Notes: generated from the sequence alone by a model not told the origin. A DNA stretch of 64,000 nucleotides from Aureispira sp963837355 (GCA_963837355.1 CAWIMY010000007.1:1798001-1862000), one strand, 5' to 3'; positions 1-10,680 are shown, counted from the stretch's first letter. A program made the numbers and translations.

Positions 1-1
1 G

Positions 2-934
2 TTGCGAAAGAAAGGCTATTATACCAAACGGATGCGCGCCAATGTCAACGTCAATGGTTGCTTGCTGTGCATGGAAGGGTTTGGGACGGTACAGCCAGGC
101 GTTACCTCCAATCTTACCAAGGAAAACACAATGGGAACGCTACAAGCCAATGTTAAAATGCGGCAGTTAGTGTTGAATGAGCGCACCGAACTAGAGAATA
201 TTTATTACGATTTAGGTCTGGCAACCTTGCGCCCCGAAGCTTATGGAGAGCTCAATGAGCTTATCAAATTACTCTACGACAACCCGCAGGTAGTCGTAGA
301 AATTAGTTCTCATACCGATAGCCGAGGAAACAATCAAGCCAACTTAGAATTATCACAACGCCGCGCCAATTCGGTTATTCAATACATTAAGCAACGTGTC
401 AAACTAAAACCCAATCAAATTGTTGCCAAGGGCTATGGCGAAACGCGCCCTGTAAATGTCTGTGTAGATGGGGTAGAGTGTAGCGAAGAATCGCACCAAG
501 CCAATCGCCGTACGGAGTTGTTGGTAGTGGACATTAAGGCAGAAGATCCCGCTCAGGTACGCTCTCTATCGTCGATGATGCAAGAGCAAAATTTTGACCT
601 TATTTTAGCCGCCAATACCAGCGCGTATTCGTCAGGAGATGAAAAATCCAATGAGCGCCCCCATCGCGCCACGCCTTCTAAGCCTCAGAATATTGACCGC
701 ACTTACTCGGGGTATAAAATACAGTTGCTAGAACAGAAAGGCCGCTTATCCACGGATCAATTCGTTTTTTACGAGTTTGATAAAGTTACCATAGACCTCT
801 TGGCCGCTGACCGTTACGCTTTTTTGGTAGGAAATTATGAGACAGAGGCAGCCGCTCAAGCGGCGGTGCAAAATTTTGCAAAAAGTTACCCCAACGCCAC
901 CATTGTACGTTACGAAGAAGGCTTACGCCATTGA
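2..934 (+). CDS. OmpA-family peptidoglycan-associated protein (C-terminal part)
   Basis: The gene enters from outside the window, so only its last 310 residues are visible and the true start is upstream. Residues about 60-175 form an OmpA C-terminal domain: the segment VEISSHTDSRG followed by LSQRRANSVIQYI and NRRTEL carries the Asp and Arg that contact diaminopimelate in peptidoglycan. The part before it reads like the end of a repeat or carboxypeptidase-like region. The last 80 residues (YAFLVGNYETEAAAQAA, then ATIVRYEEG) resemble a SPOR-like fold, which would be a second glycan-binding module. The protein probably ties the outer membrane to the cell wall. The OmpA call is firm; the SPOR call is tentative. 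Confidence 0.85.
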   Translation: MRKKGYYTKRMRANVNVNGCLLCMEGFGTVQPGVTSNLTKENTMGTLQANVKMRQLVLNERTELENIYYDLGLATLRPEAYGELNELIKLLYDNPQVVVEISSHTDSRGNNQANLELSQRRANSVIQYIKQRVKLKPNQIVAKGYGETRPVNVCVDGVECSEESHQANRRTELLVVDIKAEDPAQVRSLSSMMQEQNFDLILAANTSAYSSGDEKSNERPHRATPSKPQNIDRTYSGYKIQLLEQKGRLSTDQFVFYEFDKVTIDLLAADRYAFLVGNYETEAAAQAAVQNFAKSYPNATIVRYEEGLRH

Positions 935-1159
935 TAGTGTCTACGAAAATACGCCCACAGGGATAAAAATACGGCTCCACCATTCCAGAGGAACTGCTGT
1001 GTTTAACCTCTCGGAGACGGCTTTTAATGGAATTTATCAGTTAGGAGACAAGACCCAAGCAAACTATTTTATACCCATAGCCAATGCTCCCCATTTTGAT
1101 CTGCTTGTCAACCATTGTCCCAGTCAAAAAGTAATCGAGTACGCGCCTTTTTACAGCTC

Positions 1160-1642
1160 CTACAAGTAAGAAGAATCAAATACTAGGGGCAAAATATCCT
1201 TGATGCTCTCGATGCAATAAATAACACCAGAATCGCCTTGTAACACTAAGCGAATTGGGTGTTTATGCCGCATCTCACTTTCAAATAACACCTGCCGACA
1301 AGAGCCACAGGGGGGCACAGGGCGGTCAATGGTACCATTGGCACTTTTTATAGTAATGGCGACCGCTACGACGGGAGTGTCGGGATATTGTGCGGCTGCC
1401 GAAAAGAGCGCCACGCGTTCGCCACAAAGCGTAACGGGGTACGCGGCATTTTCTTGATTACAACCACGTATGATTTTGCCATTGGCCAACAAAGCGGCTG
1501 CACCTACTTTAAAATTAGAATAGGGCGCGTAAGCCACTAACGCGGCTTGTTTGGCCTCTGCCAAGAGTGCCGCATCGGCAGTGGATAGTTCGTTGGTATT
1601 GGCAGCCTCTTGAATCTCGGCCTGCAAGGTAATTTTTTTCAT
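1160..1642 (-). CDS. cdd: Cytidine deaminase
   Basis: The 160-residue protein matches the small homotetrameric cytidine deaminases, which hydrolyse cytidine or deoxycytidine to uridine and ammonia in pyrimidine salvage. The zinc and catalytic motifs are visible: a CGER box (normally CAER) supplies one Cys ligand and the catalytic Glu, and PCGSCRQVL supplies the other two Cys ligands. The substrate-binding segment YAPYSNFKVGAA precedes them. It is convergent with the OmpA-like gene, and nothing nearby suggests an operon. The ATG at 1642 gives a start of family-typical length plus about 20 residues, so a slightly later start is possible. Confidence 0.93.
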   Translation of the reverse strand: MKKITLQAEIQEAANTNELSTADAALLAEAKQAALVAYAPYSNFKVGAAALLANGKIIRGCNQENAAYPVTLCGERVALFSAAAQYPDTPVVAVAITIKSANGTIDRPVPPCGSCRQVLFESEMRHKHPIRLVLQGDSGVIYCIESIKDILPLVFDSSYL

Positions 1643-1855
1643 GCCCTTTGTTTGGAGTAAAATAGTCGATGGGGAATTATGGTTTCTATAGTAGGAACAC
1701 TACATTTGTTGCAAGTGTCACCAAGAATCCAACGCCATCCTACGCGGTGTTTTTTTAGGACATCGGTCGTCCAGCTTTAAATGGGCGATGGAGAAAAACG
1801 ATAGCCGATAAACTTACAAAAGTTGACGCTAAAAGCAACAAAAAACGGAATAAAA

Positions 1856-3235
1856 ATGAAGAAGATACTACTAATAGGCGCTGGCCTTTCTGCTACTTCC
1901 TTGATTGATTACCTGTTAGAACACGCTGAAATACACGATTGGCAACTCACTGTCGCCGATCAATCGCTAGCTTTGGCACAGCAAAAAGTAGCCAACCGCG
2001 CCCGTGGAGAGGCAGTGACATTCAATGCCTTAGATGAACAAGAGCGCCAACCGTACTTAGAAGCAGCGGATATAGTCGTTTCTATGCTGCCCGCGCACTT
2101 GCACATACACGTTGCCAAAGACTGCTTGCGGCTCGGAAAAAATTTGGCGACGGCCTCTTATGTCTCGCCAGAACTCAAAGAACTGCACGATCAAGTGGCG
2201 GAGAAAGACTTGATTTTCTTAAATGAAATTGGATTAGATCCTGGCATTGACCACATGTCCGCCATGCAAATGATCAACAGCATTCGCGAAAAAGGCGGCG
2301 ATATTCATGCCTTTTACTCTTATGCAGGCGGGCTAGTTGCCCCTGAAAGCGATAACAATCCTTGGCATTATAAATTTAGTTGGAATCCGCGCAACGTCGT
2401 TTTGGCAGGGCAGGGAGTTTCTCAATATCTATATGAGTACCGCTATCGCCATACGCCTTACCACCGTTTGTTCAAGAAGGCTGATTTGGTGTACATCCCC
2501 AAAATGGGTTGGTACGATGCTTATCCCAACCGTACCTCGCTCAAGTACCGAGATTCTTATGGCTTAGAGGATATTCCCACGATTATGCGGGGGACGCTTC
2601 GCTACAAGGGGTTTTGTAAAGCATGGGATTTGTTGGTGCGCTTAGGGTTAACCGACGATACTTATAGAATGGCTTATTCGGATGATTTAACTTACCGTCA
2701 ATGGTTGCGCAGTTACTTGTCGCCTAATTTGGAGCGGGTAGGATACGGCACTATTCGCGGCCAACTGGCTACCTTATTCAACCTCAATCTAGCCGATGAG
2801 GCATTGGATAAATTAGAATGGTTGGGCTTGTTTTCTAATCATAAAATTCCTTTGGACGAAGCTACTTCAGCGCAAATTCTACAAGAGTTATTAGAACGCA
2901 AGTGGAAATTAGAACCTGAGGACAAGGACATGATTTTGATGCAACACGAGATTGAATACGAACTAAATGGTCAAAAGAAACGCCACCTCTCTACGCTTAT
3001 TAATTATGGTAAGAACAAAGAACATACGGCTATGGCCAAATTGGTCGGCTTACCCTTAGCGATTGGAGTCAAAAACATCCTATTAGGCAACATCAAAAGT
3101 AAGGGCGTGTTAATTCCTATTACCCCTGAAATATACGAACCCGTTATGGAGGAATTGGCTACACAAGGTGTTGTTTTTTCAGAAACAGAAGTAGATTTAG
3201 AATCTTACAACGAGTATTTTTCGGAATTGATGTAA
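1856..3235 (+). CDS. Saccharopine dehydrogenase-like NAD(P)-binding protein
   Basis: This 459-residue protein opens with a Rossmann motif (ILLIGAGLSATSLIDYLL) and has the central segment NEIGLDPGIDHM, which is typical of saccharopine reductase-type enzymes that act in lysine metabolism through saccharopine. I chose the ATG at 1856 because the protein then starts directly at the Rossmann strand; an in-frame TTG 33 bases upstream is less likely. It stands alone on the plus strand, 93 bases before the thiolase. No lysine 2-oxoglutarate reductase partner is visible, so whether it makes or degrades saccharopine, or uses another substrate, cannot be decided here. Confidence 0.85.
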   Translation: MKKILLIGAGLSATSLIDYLLEHAEIHDWQLTVADQSLALAQQKVANRARGEAVTFNALDEQERQPYLEAADIVVSMLPAHLHIHVAKDCLRLGKNLATASYVSPELKELHDQVAEKDLIFLNEIGLDPGIDHMSAMQMINSIREKGGDIHAFYSYAGGLVAPESDNNPWHYKFSWNPRNVVLAGQGVSQYLYEYRYRHTPYHRLFKKADLVYIPKMGWYDAYPNRTSLKYRDSYGLEDIPTIMRGTLRYKGFCKAWDLLVRLGLTDDTYRMAYSDDLTYRQWLRSYLSPNLERVGYGTIRGQLATLFNLNLADEALDKLEWLGLFSNHKIPLDEATSAQILQELLERKWKLEPEDKDMILMQHEIEYELNGQKKRHLSTLINYGKNKEHTAMAKLVGLPLAIGVKNILLGNIKSKGVLIPITPEIYEPVMEELATQGVVFSETEVDLESYNEYFSELM

Positions 3236-3328
3236 GAACCGTTATTTTAGGGAAATTCGAACGACAAGAAGTTATAAAAATACTATAAACAGCCCTGACT
3301 ACCGCGTCGGGAAAAAACAATAGTTTAC

Positions 3329-4537
3329 ATGAAAGAGGCTTATATCATTGATGGCATTCGAACGCCTATTGGCAATTTTTGTGGCACCTTAGCGCCTGTC
3401 CGCACCGATGATTTGGGCGCGATCGTTATTCGCGAGATTACTCGCCGCAATCCCAATATTCCTTTGGAGGCGTATGACGATGTGATTATGGGCTGTGCCA
3501 ACCAAGCAGGAGAGGACAACCGCAATGTCGCGCGTATGTGTAGTCTATTGGCAGGCTTGCCTTGGTCGGTACCTGGCGAAACCGTCAACCGTCTATGCTC
3601 TTCGGGAATGTCGGCCATTATTCACGCCAACCGCGCCATCAAAACAGGCGATGGGGAGGTATTTATTGCAGGGGGCGTAGAGAGCATGACGCGGGGGCCT
3701 TGGGTGATTTCTAAAGTATCTAAACCTTTTGGTAGAGATGCCCAGATGCACGATTCGAGCTTTGGATGGCGCTTTATCAATCCTAAAATGGACACCTTGT
3801 ACGGGACAGATCCAATGGGCGGAACCGCCGAAAACCTAGCCGAAAAATACAACATTAGCCGCGCCGATCAAGATAAATTCGCCTACTGGTCACAACAAAA
3901 AGCCGCTGCTGCGCAAAAAAGTGGCCGCTTAGCCGAAGAAATTGTCGCGGTTGAAATTCCGCGCCGCAAAAAAGAACCGTTGGTGTTTGAACACGACGAA
4001 TTTTTGCGCCCCGATACCTCGCTAGAAGTGTTGGGCAAGTTGCGCCCCGCTTTCAAAAAAGAAGGCGGCAGTGTTACCGCAGGCAATGCCTCGGGCTTGA
4101 ATGACGGTGCTGCCGCCACCATCATCGCCTCCGAAGACGCGGTCAAAAAGTACAACTTAAAGCCTTTGGCGCGCATTGTTTCCTCGGCAGTAGTGGGCGT
4201 GGAGCCGCATATTATGGGCATTGGCCCCGTAGGTGCTACCCACAAAGCTCTAGAAAAAGCGGGCCTTACCTTGGCCGACATGGATGTTATTGAGCTCAAC
4301 GAGGCTTTTGCCGCGCAGAGCTTGGCTTGTACGCGTGAATTGGGTTTGGACGATGACGATGCCCGTGTCAATCCAAATGGAGGAGCCATTGCACTTGGAC
4401 ATCCACTAGGAGTAACAGGGACGCGGATTATGCACTCGGCAGCCTTAGAATTACAAAAAACAGGCAAACGGTACGCTTTAATCGCCATGTGTGTTGGCGT
4501 TGGACAAGGCTACGCGACGATTATCGAGAAAGCCTAA
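3329..4537 (+). CDS. paaJ: Acetyl-CoA acyltransferase, PaaJ/PcaF-type thiolase
   Basis: A complete 402-residue thiolase. The nucleophilic Cys90 sits in NRLCSSGMSA, His358 in ALGHPLG and the second catalytic Cys388 in CVGVGQG. The family shares catalysis among all thiolases, but PaaZ follows 53 bases downstream. That makes the 3-oxoadipyl-CoA / 3-oxo-5,6-dehydrosuberyl-CoA thiolase of phenylacetate breakdown the best reading: it would release acetyl-CoA from the PaaZ product. A generic fatty-acid or acetoacetyl-CoA thiolase remains possible. The ring-oxidising paaABCDE genes and the CoA ligase paaK are not in this window. Confidence 0.88.
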   Translation: MKEAYIIDGIRTPIGNFCGTLAPVRTDDLGAIVIREITRRNPNIPLEAYDDVIMGCANQAGEDNRNVARMCSLLAGLPWSVPGETVNRLCSSGMSAIIHANRAIKTGDGEVFIAGGVESMTRGPWVISKVSKPFGRDAQMHDSSFGWRFINPKMDTLYGTDPMGGTAENLAEKYNISRADQDKFAYWSQQKAAAAQKSGRLAEEIVAVEIPRRKKEPLVFEHDEFLRPDTSLEVLGKLRPAFKKEGGSVTAGNASGLNDGAAATIIASEDAVKKYNLKPLARIVSSAVVGVEPHIMGIGPVGATHKALEKAGLTLADMDVIELNEAFAAQSLACTRELGLDDDDARVNPNGGAIALGHPLGVTGTRIMHSAALELQKTGKRYALIAMCVGVGQGYATIIEKA

Positions 4538-4590
4538 GTGCGTTATTAGAATAAGAATTATTGGTTGTAACAAAACAACAAAAAAACAAC

Positions 4591-6658
4591 ATGGCAAATA
4601 AACTAGATAACTATATTTTAGGGGCTTGGACCGCTTTTAAAGGCGAGGACATTGCGCAATATAATTCTGTAACAGGCGACTTGATTTCTACCGTAAACGG
4701 GGAGGATATGGATTTCGCTTCAATTTTGGAGTACGGGCGTGCTGTCGGTAACAAGAATTTGCGGCACATGACGTTCTTAGAGCGGGGCTTGATGCTCAAA
4801 AAACTCGCCTTATTCTTACAAAAGAATAGAAAAAAATACTACCCGATTAGTTACCAATCAGGCGCGACCAAAACCGATAGTTGGATTGATATTGATGGGG
4901 GAATTGGTACCTTATTCGCTTATGCCAGCTTGCGCAAAAAGTTTGGCAACCAGCCTTACTTCGTCGATGGCGAAACGGTTGGGTTGTCAAAAGGCGGCAC
5001 TTTTGTAGGACACCACATTATGGTTCCTAAAGCAGGGGTGGCGATTCACATCAATGCCTTCAATTTTCCTATTTGGGGGATGTTAGAAAAGTTGGCTGTC
5101 AACCTATTGGCGGGTATGCCTGCCGTGGTGAAACCTGCCGAGCAAACGTCGTATTTGACGCAAGCAATGGTACAAGACATCATTGCTTCTAAGATTTTGC
5201 CCGAAGGTGCTTTACAATTAGTCTGTGGGTCTGGCATTGGGATTTTGGACACCGTCCATTCACAAGATGTCGTGACCTTCACGGGCTCGGCGCATACGGG
5301 GCGAATGCTCAAAAGCTTGCCCCACATCATCGACAATGCTGTGACCTTCAACATGGAAGCCGATTCTTTGAACTGTTCTGTCTTGGCCCCGATGCTACGC
5401 CTGAAACCGAAGAATTTAACTTGTTTATCAAGGAAGTTCATCGAGAAATGACGGTTAAAACAGGACAGAAGTGTACCGCTATTCGCCGTGTTATTGTTCC
5501 TGAAAACTTATTGGAAGACGTACAGTTGGCCTTGAGTGCGCGCTTGAAGAAAACCACCATTGGAGATCCACAAGTAGAGGGCGTACGAATGGGAGCCTTG
5601 GCCAGCCACGAGCAAATGGAAGAGGTGCTCAAATCAGCGCGCTTGCTTTCGGAAGAGAACGAATTGGTCTACGGAAGTTTTGAGCGCGATTTTGAAGTCG
5701 TTGGCGCAGATATTGACAAAGGAGCGTTCTTAGCCCCCATGCTATTTTTGAACAATGCTCCTTTTACCAAAAAACAAGCCCACGAAATAGAAGCCTTTGG
5801 GCCTGTAAGTACCTTAATGCCTTACAAAAACCTAGACGAGGCGGTAGAATTAGCCAACTTGGGCAAAGGTTCTTTGGTCAGCTCGATCGCCACGTATGAC
5901 GACAAAATTGCTAGACAATACGTTCTCGGCGCTGCTACACACCACGGACGGATTCTGGTACTCAACCGCGAATCAGCCGTAGAAAGCACAGGACACGGCT
6001 CGCCAATGCCGTTGATGGCCCACGGTGGCCCTGGACGCGCAGGCGGTGGGGAAGAAATGGGCGGAATGCGCGGCATCAAGCACTACCTACAGCGCACCGC
6101 CATTCAAGGTTCTCCGACCACGATCACTGCCTTGACAGGCGTGTACCAATATGGCGGCAAAGGCATCGAAGACAATGTGCACCCTTTCCGCAAACACTTT
6201 GAAGACTTGCAAGTAGGGGAGCAGTGGGTGACCGCCAAACACACGGTAACCGTTGCCGATATTGTCAATTTTGCCAACGTGAGCGGCGATCATTTCTATG
6301 CCCATACGGATGAAACTTCCTTGGAAGGAACCATGTTTGAAGGACGCGTAGCACACGGCTACTGGGTTCTAGCAAAAGCAGCGGGCTTGTTTGTGGAAGC
6401 GAAAAAAGGCCCGTCTTGCTCAACTATGGCATCGACGAGTGCCGTTTTACCAAGCCTGTCTATCCAGGGATGACAATTGGGGTTAAATTTACTGTTAAGG
6501 AAAAAATAGACCAAGAGAAGAAAAGCGAGGACGACATTGCTAAGGGAATTGTAAAGTTCTTAGTGGATGTCTACGATGAAACAGGCGAAACTTGTGCCCT
6601 AGCGACGATTCTAACTATGGTGAAGAAACTCGATCAATCGGGTGAAGTCCTACAATAA
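4591..6658 (+). pseudogene. paaZ: PaaZ: oxepin-CoA hydrolase / semialdehyde dehydrogenase, frame broken twice
   Basis: Three overlapping frames (4591-5451, 5421-6473, 6416-6658) together read as one PaaZ of about 689 residues, the usual family length. The N-terminal aldehyde dehydrogenase domain has the catalytic Glu in NMEADSLN and the catalytic Cys in KTGQKCTAIRR. The C-terminal MaoC-like hot-dog domain has the hydratase pair in SGDHFYAH. PaaZ opens the oxepin-CoA ring and oxidises the resulting semialdehyde, feeding the thiolase just upstream. One base seems to be missing at the GGCCCC run at 5385-5390 and one at GGCCC at 6408-6412; restoring them gives the conserved continuations (DATPETEEFN and VLLNYGIDECRF). 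ATG 4591 starts the conserved MANKLDNYILG. If the sequence is right the enzyme is dead; the positions suggest possible consensus errors. Confidence 0.9.
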
Positions 6659-6755
6659 ATTCCTTCCTTATTTAGAGACTGTTTTTATAAAAAACTACAG
6701 GGCCTAGGTAGATCGGAAACATAAAATCGTCCCGAGCGCATATACGCTCGGGTGA

Positions 6756-6791
6756 ATGCAATTCACCCGCAGGGGGAATTGCATTTTTTTT
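6756..6791 (+). terminator. Intrinsic terminator after paaZ
   Basis: A 9-bp perfect stem (ATGCAATTC at 6756-6764 with GAATTGCAT at 6776-6784) is followed by eight T. A second perfect 8-bp hairpin (CCCGAGCG / CGCTCGGG) lies just before it at 6731-6752. It ends the plus-strand thiolase-PaaZ unit and separates it from the convergent LRR gene. Confidence 0.85.
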
Positions 6792-6862
6792 GGAAGGCAA
6801 CTGAAAACACAGGCACAAAAGTATAGGGTTCTCCAGCTACTAGCCTTTCTTTTTCCCCTCCT

Positions 6863-8163
6863 TTATTCTCTATACCGTTTAAATTCAACGGTACACTTCG
6901 GCAAATACTGCTGCACTTGCTCTTTTATCCTAGGTTGATTCTCCGATAACTTAAGCAGCCTTAGACGCCGTAAGTTCTTGAACCCTTCTGGAAGTCTTCG
7001 GATGCGCGTGTAACTAATATCGAGCTCTTCTAACTGCTCTAAATTACCGATATTGGCAGGAAATTCTTCAATAAGATTGTTACTAATGTTCAATACTTTT
7101 AACGCTGTCAAGTTGCCTATACTCGAAGGCAGCACTCGCATTAGTGTATGACTAATGTCTAGGTATTTCAACGTAACAAGCTTGCCAAGCATAGGGGAAA
7201 ATTCTAGTAATTTAGTATTACCAAGATCTAATTCCTCCAAGGCTTCTAAGTCTCCAAAACTAGGAGGTAGTTGTAGTATGTAGGTACTTCCAAGAATAAG
7301 CATTTTTAACTTTTTTAATTCCCCAATCTTTGGAGAGATAGTAGTGAGTGGATTAGCATTTAAATTCAAGTCCTTCTAAATTTGTAAAATAACCAATAGA
7401 ATCAGGAATCTGTTTAATGGCATTGTAGGCCAAGGACATATTCGTTAAGTTCTTAAACTTACTCAAATAGCATGGCACTTCATGAAAGTCATTACTATAC
7501 AAAAATAGCGACACTAGTTTCGGGAGACTATCAGGATCAAGAACTTGGAGCGCATAGGCTTGAAGTTTATTACTTCCAACATTAAGTCTTTTGAGTTGAT
7601 GCAACTGATTGATCGTAGAAGGAAGATATTCTAAATAGCTCCCATCAATGCTCAATTCTTCTAGATTAGATAATGTCCACACAACAGATGAATCGGAAAT
7701 GCAGCCTCATATTAACTTTCACCTGCGTATAAAATCTTTAGCTGGGTTAGTTGCCCTATAACACTTGGAATTTCTTTGAAATTATTATAAGCAATAGACA
7801 ATTCTTTGAGTTGTTTTAACTGCCCCATGGTCGAAGGTAAATCCTCTAGATGATTGTGACTAAGAGAAAGGTATTCCAAGGCTGTTAACTTACCTATAGA
7901 AGAAGGCACATGCCGTAGATTACTCATTTCACAGGAGAATCTTTTTAGTTGAGAAAGATCTCCAATTCTTATTGGTAAAGAATCTATCTCAGTATGCAGT
8001 ATTTCTATAGATTCTAGTCCTTTTAAGGATAAGATGGAATCTGGAATGGTATAAACATCCCTCCCTGCTAACAGTATGCTTTTTTCATTCCAACTAGTTA
8101 TTTTTTTAGCACAGCTATTTAGATTATTAGAATAACAAGAAAAAAGAAGATGATTTTAAACAT
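6863..8163 (-). pseudogene. Leucine-rich-repeat lipoprotein, reading frame broken
   Basis: Several minus-strand frames form one leucine-rich-repeat protein of about 430 residues. Clear open pieces lie at 7927-7712, 7682-7353 and 7369-6863, all with the pattern LxxLxLxxNxLxxLPxxIxxL in about 23-residue units (more than ten repeats). The N-terminus starts at ATG 8163: MFKIIFFF, then, after a one-base change in the A6 run at 8140-8145, FSCYSNN, a lipobox-like signal. Other breaks are an in-frame stop at 7712-7714 with a shift at about 7690-7700, and a shift at the TTTAAA at 7358-7366. LRR proteins of this type bind other proteins; here an envelope-attached binding partner is likely. The start overlaps the end of the protease gene by 8 bases, which suggests translational coupling. 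True decay or sequence error cannot be told apart. Confidence 0.8.
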
Positions 8164-9827
8164 AGATGAAAGTTGTTTTAAGCAGTCCTACAATAAGGCT
8201 TATGGGGTGATAATAATGCTGTTGAAGTAAGTCTATTAACTGTGTTCGGTTAATCTCAATATCCTCTCCTCCTTTTATTTGATCATTGTGTGGGTTGTTT
8301 AGAACAAATGTTTCATCTGCCTGCTGCTGTACTGGCAATAGCTTTTAAGCTATAAGCATGATTCGCATAAAGGCGCTCTTTATCACTGTATAAAATATAA
8401 GACTCCCCAGAAGCTGGTTGCTCTTTCTTCTTTTCAGAATCTTCTGCTGTTATTGTTTGGTTTGCTTCTTCTTGTGCCTTTTTAAGGGCGGATATAGTCT
8501 TAGTCCCAAACTGAGCAATAGGCACCTTGCCCGTAGCAGCATACAATTCCAAGAGTTCCTCTATAGCCGGATCTACCCCTTTATCCAAATCATGATACTT
8601 AATATCCTGCCCTGTTAAGAACTGAATGCCTCTATAATTAATGTCCTTTTTATCCCCTTCTATTTCCTGATAGGAACCTTCTAGTTGTGCTAAGGCCTTT
8701 TCTAGCAATTGCACCCACATTTCTTTTCCACTGGGCTGAGCCAACAGAATCGAAGTCTCAGGGCTTTCATTGGCTGGCGCATTTTTCTTAGTCACAGTTT
8801 TTCTCAAAAAACTAGGATCAACCGCTATGCGTACCCGTTTAGGAGCGTTGTTTTCATCGGGAATGTACAAACGAACCGTGTAGATCCCCTCCTTATTAGG
8901 GCCTTGAATGATCGCATCTTCCCCTCCATAAATCTTTTGAGGGTCAGCTTGTGCCAAAGAAGCCACACTAGACAAGAAATAACAATCTCCTAGCCCGCCT
9001 TGATCGACATCCTCTGGGTTGATCCCTTTTTTATCCACGAGTTCATCAAAAGATGAATTATAGTGGTCATAAGTCGTGCTATCTCCTGTGTTGGTGTCTA
9101 TGCTATCCTTTCCTGTAATATCCCTATATAGTGGGTCATAAGCCTTTATAGAGAGCTCTGATTGAGAGGCATCAATAGCCGAAAAGTCGCGGTATATTCT
9201 TGCAAAGTCGCCTTTGAACGTGGTATAAAAGAGATTGGCTTGTTCCACCAGCGCGGTAATAGATTCAAAAATAAAGGCATCTAACAACAGCGGCTTTTGG
9301 GGGTTTTTAGGTTGATCAATATACAACGTCAAGGGAACAAGTTCCCGTTTTTCCTTTTTCGCTTGTTTTGCAAGTGCTTTGGCCTCTTCTGCCAAGACTT
9401 TATCGTCAAGTTTTCCTTTTGTATTTTTGTACAGGGTGAGGTAGGTGGTTAATAAAGCCGTGGACGTGCTGCTATAATTTCCTTTGATGACCTCTAATTC
9501 TTGTTGAATGGCTTGTACCACGGCTTGAGGTTGACGAACCAATTGGAAAGCATCGGTACCATCAGGATCAACGATAATAGGATGATTCATTTTTAGCGTT
9601 TCAAATGCCTTGTCTATGTGGGTAATGGCATAAATATGGGTCAATAAAGCTGCTCCAGTAGCACTCTTGGTTTGAAGTGTTTCCAAGGCAGTCTGGTAAT
9701 TTGCTTGGGCTTCTTGACGAGCCGTCTCTATGAGGGCTATTTTTTCATTGATTAGCGTAAGGTTGTTTTTTAAAGGGACCAGATAGTCCTTCTCAAAATT
9801 GGCCGTGTGTATATCCCAACTATACAA
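8156..9827 (-). pseudogene. Calpain-like (C2 family) cysteine protease, one late frameshift
   Basis: The open frame 9827-8313 encodes 504 residues. Residues 1-240 are mostly helical with no family I recognise. A calpain catalytic domain follows: DQGGLGDCYFLSS with catalytic Cys near residue 282, a conserved GKEMWVQLLEKA segment, and ANHAYSL with the catalytic His near residue 490. The frame then ends early, but the next frame (8338-8156) continues with ETFVLNNPHN, which supplies the third catalytic Asn (the NPW-like motif), and a TRTQLIDLL-like end. One base too many near 8335-8345 explains the break; the repaired protein is about 556 residues. It overlaps its upstream neighbour by 8 bases and the LRR gene by 8 bases. 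Calpain-like domains in bacteria often belong to secreted effectors or proteolytic toxins, but no secretion signal is seen. Confidence 0.82.
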
Positions 9828-10680
9828 GTAACTTAGCTTTTTCCCGAAGGGAGCTTCCTTCGGCTAGCGCCACTTGCCAATGGCCTCCAAACTGTTCTTT
9901 GGCCGCTTGATCAAAGGTAACAGGGTAGATGAATTGTTTCAATACGGCGGTATCGGTAAAGCCATGATAAGCTTGATGCAATTCTTGGGTGAAAGCAAGC
10001 AAGGTTTGAAGTTTGTATTGAAGCGGTCGAAGCTGATCCATTGTTTGAGCCGCCACTATTGCCCCATCCTTGCCTGTCGCATAGTTCCAAGCTTCCGTCC
10101 TTTGTTCTTCCTCTAGGGTAATCGTGTCTAGGAAATCCAATACGGCCTGTCCTAGTTCTGAAATACCTGGAACGTCAAGGCTTTTATCAATCGTATCCTC
10201 TTGCCCTTTATACTTAAGACGAACGGTTACTTGGATCGTTCCACTAAGAAAATCGTTGGGAGGAGTGGCAGAACAGTTGTATCGAATACATTCATAGCCA
10301 TTGTTATTCCAACTATTCGCAATGGCTGCGATACCTGCTACCTGTTGGCCCCCAAAATAAAAAGTGGCAGTTGCCTCTACGTTGGTTTTATCAAAGCCCT
10401 TTTCAGGAAAAGCGCCCCAACATTTTAAGAGCAAGGGAGTCGCAAGAGGATCTACCTCTCCCTCATCCCATTGTAAATAGAAAACCCCGCCTTTCTGCGT
10501 CGGCAATGACTGCTTTTCTAATAATTTTGTAACGTAGTATAAATTTTTTTCTAGGATGGCCTTTCGAGCCACTAAGTCAGGATTAGCTTTAAGAATCTCC
10601 GAAGAACAATAGCTTAGCCATTTCTGTATTTTTTTTGCAAAGGCTTGAAGGTCTTGATAGGCATCAGTAGACAAACTCAT
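9820..10680 (-). CDS. Unknown protein, first gene of the calpain-LRR operon
   Basis: A 286-residue protein that I do not recognise. Residues 1-60 and 190-286 look alpha-helical and charged. The middle part (about 65-175) is beta-rich, with aromatic strands such as GGVFYLQWDEGE and ATATFYFGGQQVAG, and several Cys (YECIRYNCSA) that could pair. It has no signal peptide or membrane segment. Its last 8 bases overlap the start of the calpain-like gene, so the two are almost certainly translated together. It might be a chaperone, inhibitor or targeting partner for the protease; that is inference from position alone. Confidence 0.7.
   Translation of the reverse strand: MSLSTDAYQDLQAFAKKIQKWLSYCSSEILKANPDLVARKAILEKNLYYVTKLLEKQSLPTQKGGVFYLQWDEGEVDPLATPLLLKCWGAFPEKGFDKTNVEATATFYFGGQQVAGIAAIANSWNNNGYECIRYNCSATPPNDFLSGTIQVTVRLKYKGQEDTIDKSLDVPGISELGQAVLDFLDTITLEEEQRTEAWNYATGKDGAIVAAQTMDQLRPLQYKLQTLLAFTQELHQAYHGFTDTAVLKQFIYPVTFDQAAKEQFGGHWQVALAEGSSLREKAKLLV

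Noticed and set aside
837..1169. 110-codon plus-strand frame after the OmpA-like gene
   Set aside because: Its first third overlaps the OmpA gene in another frame with unnatural composition, and after 934 it has no start codon in frame. The later part looks mildly protein-like, so a short remnant is possible, but I cannot support a gene.
3883..4488. 201-codon open frame antisense to the thiolase gene
   Set aside because: Shadow of a strongly conserved gene with biased codon use; Ser/Pro-rich nonsense composition.
7353..7927. Separate small LRR proteins
   Set aside because: The pieces join in register as one LRR array with a single lipoprotein start at 8163, so they are better read as one broken gene.
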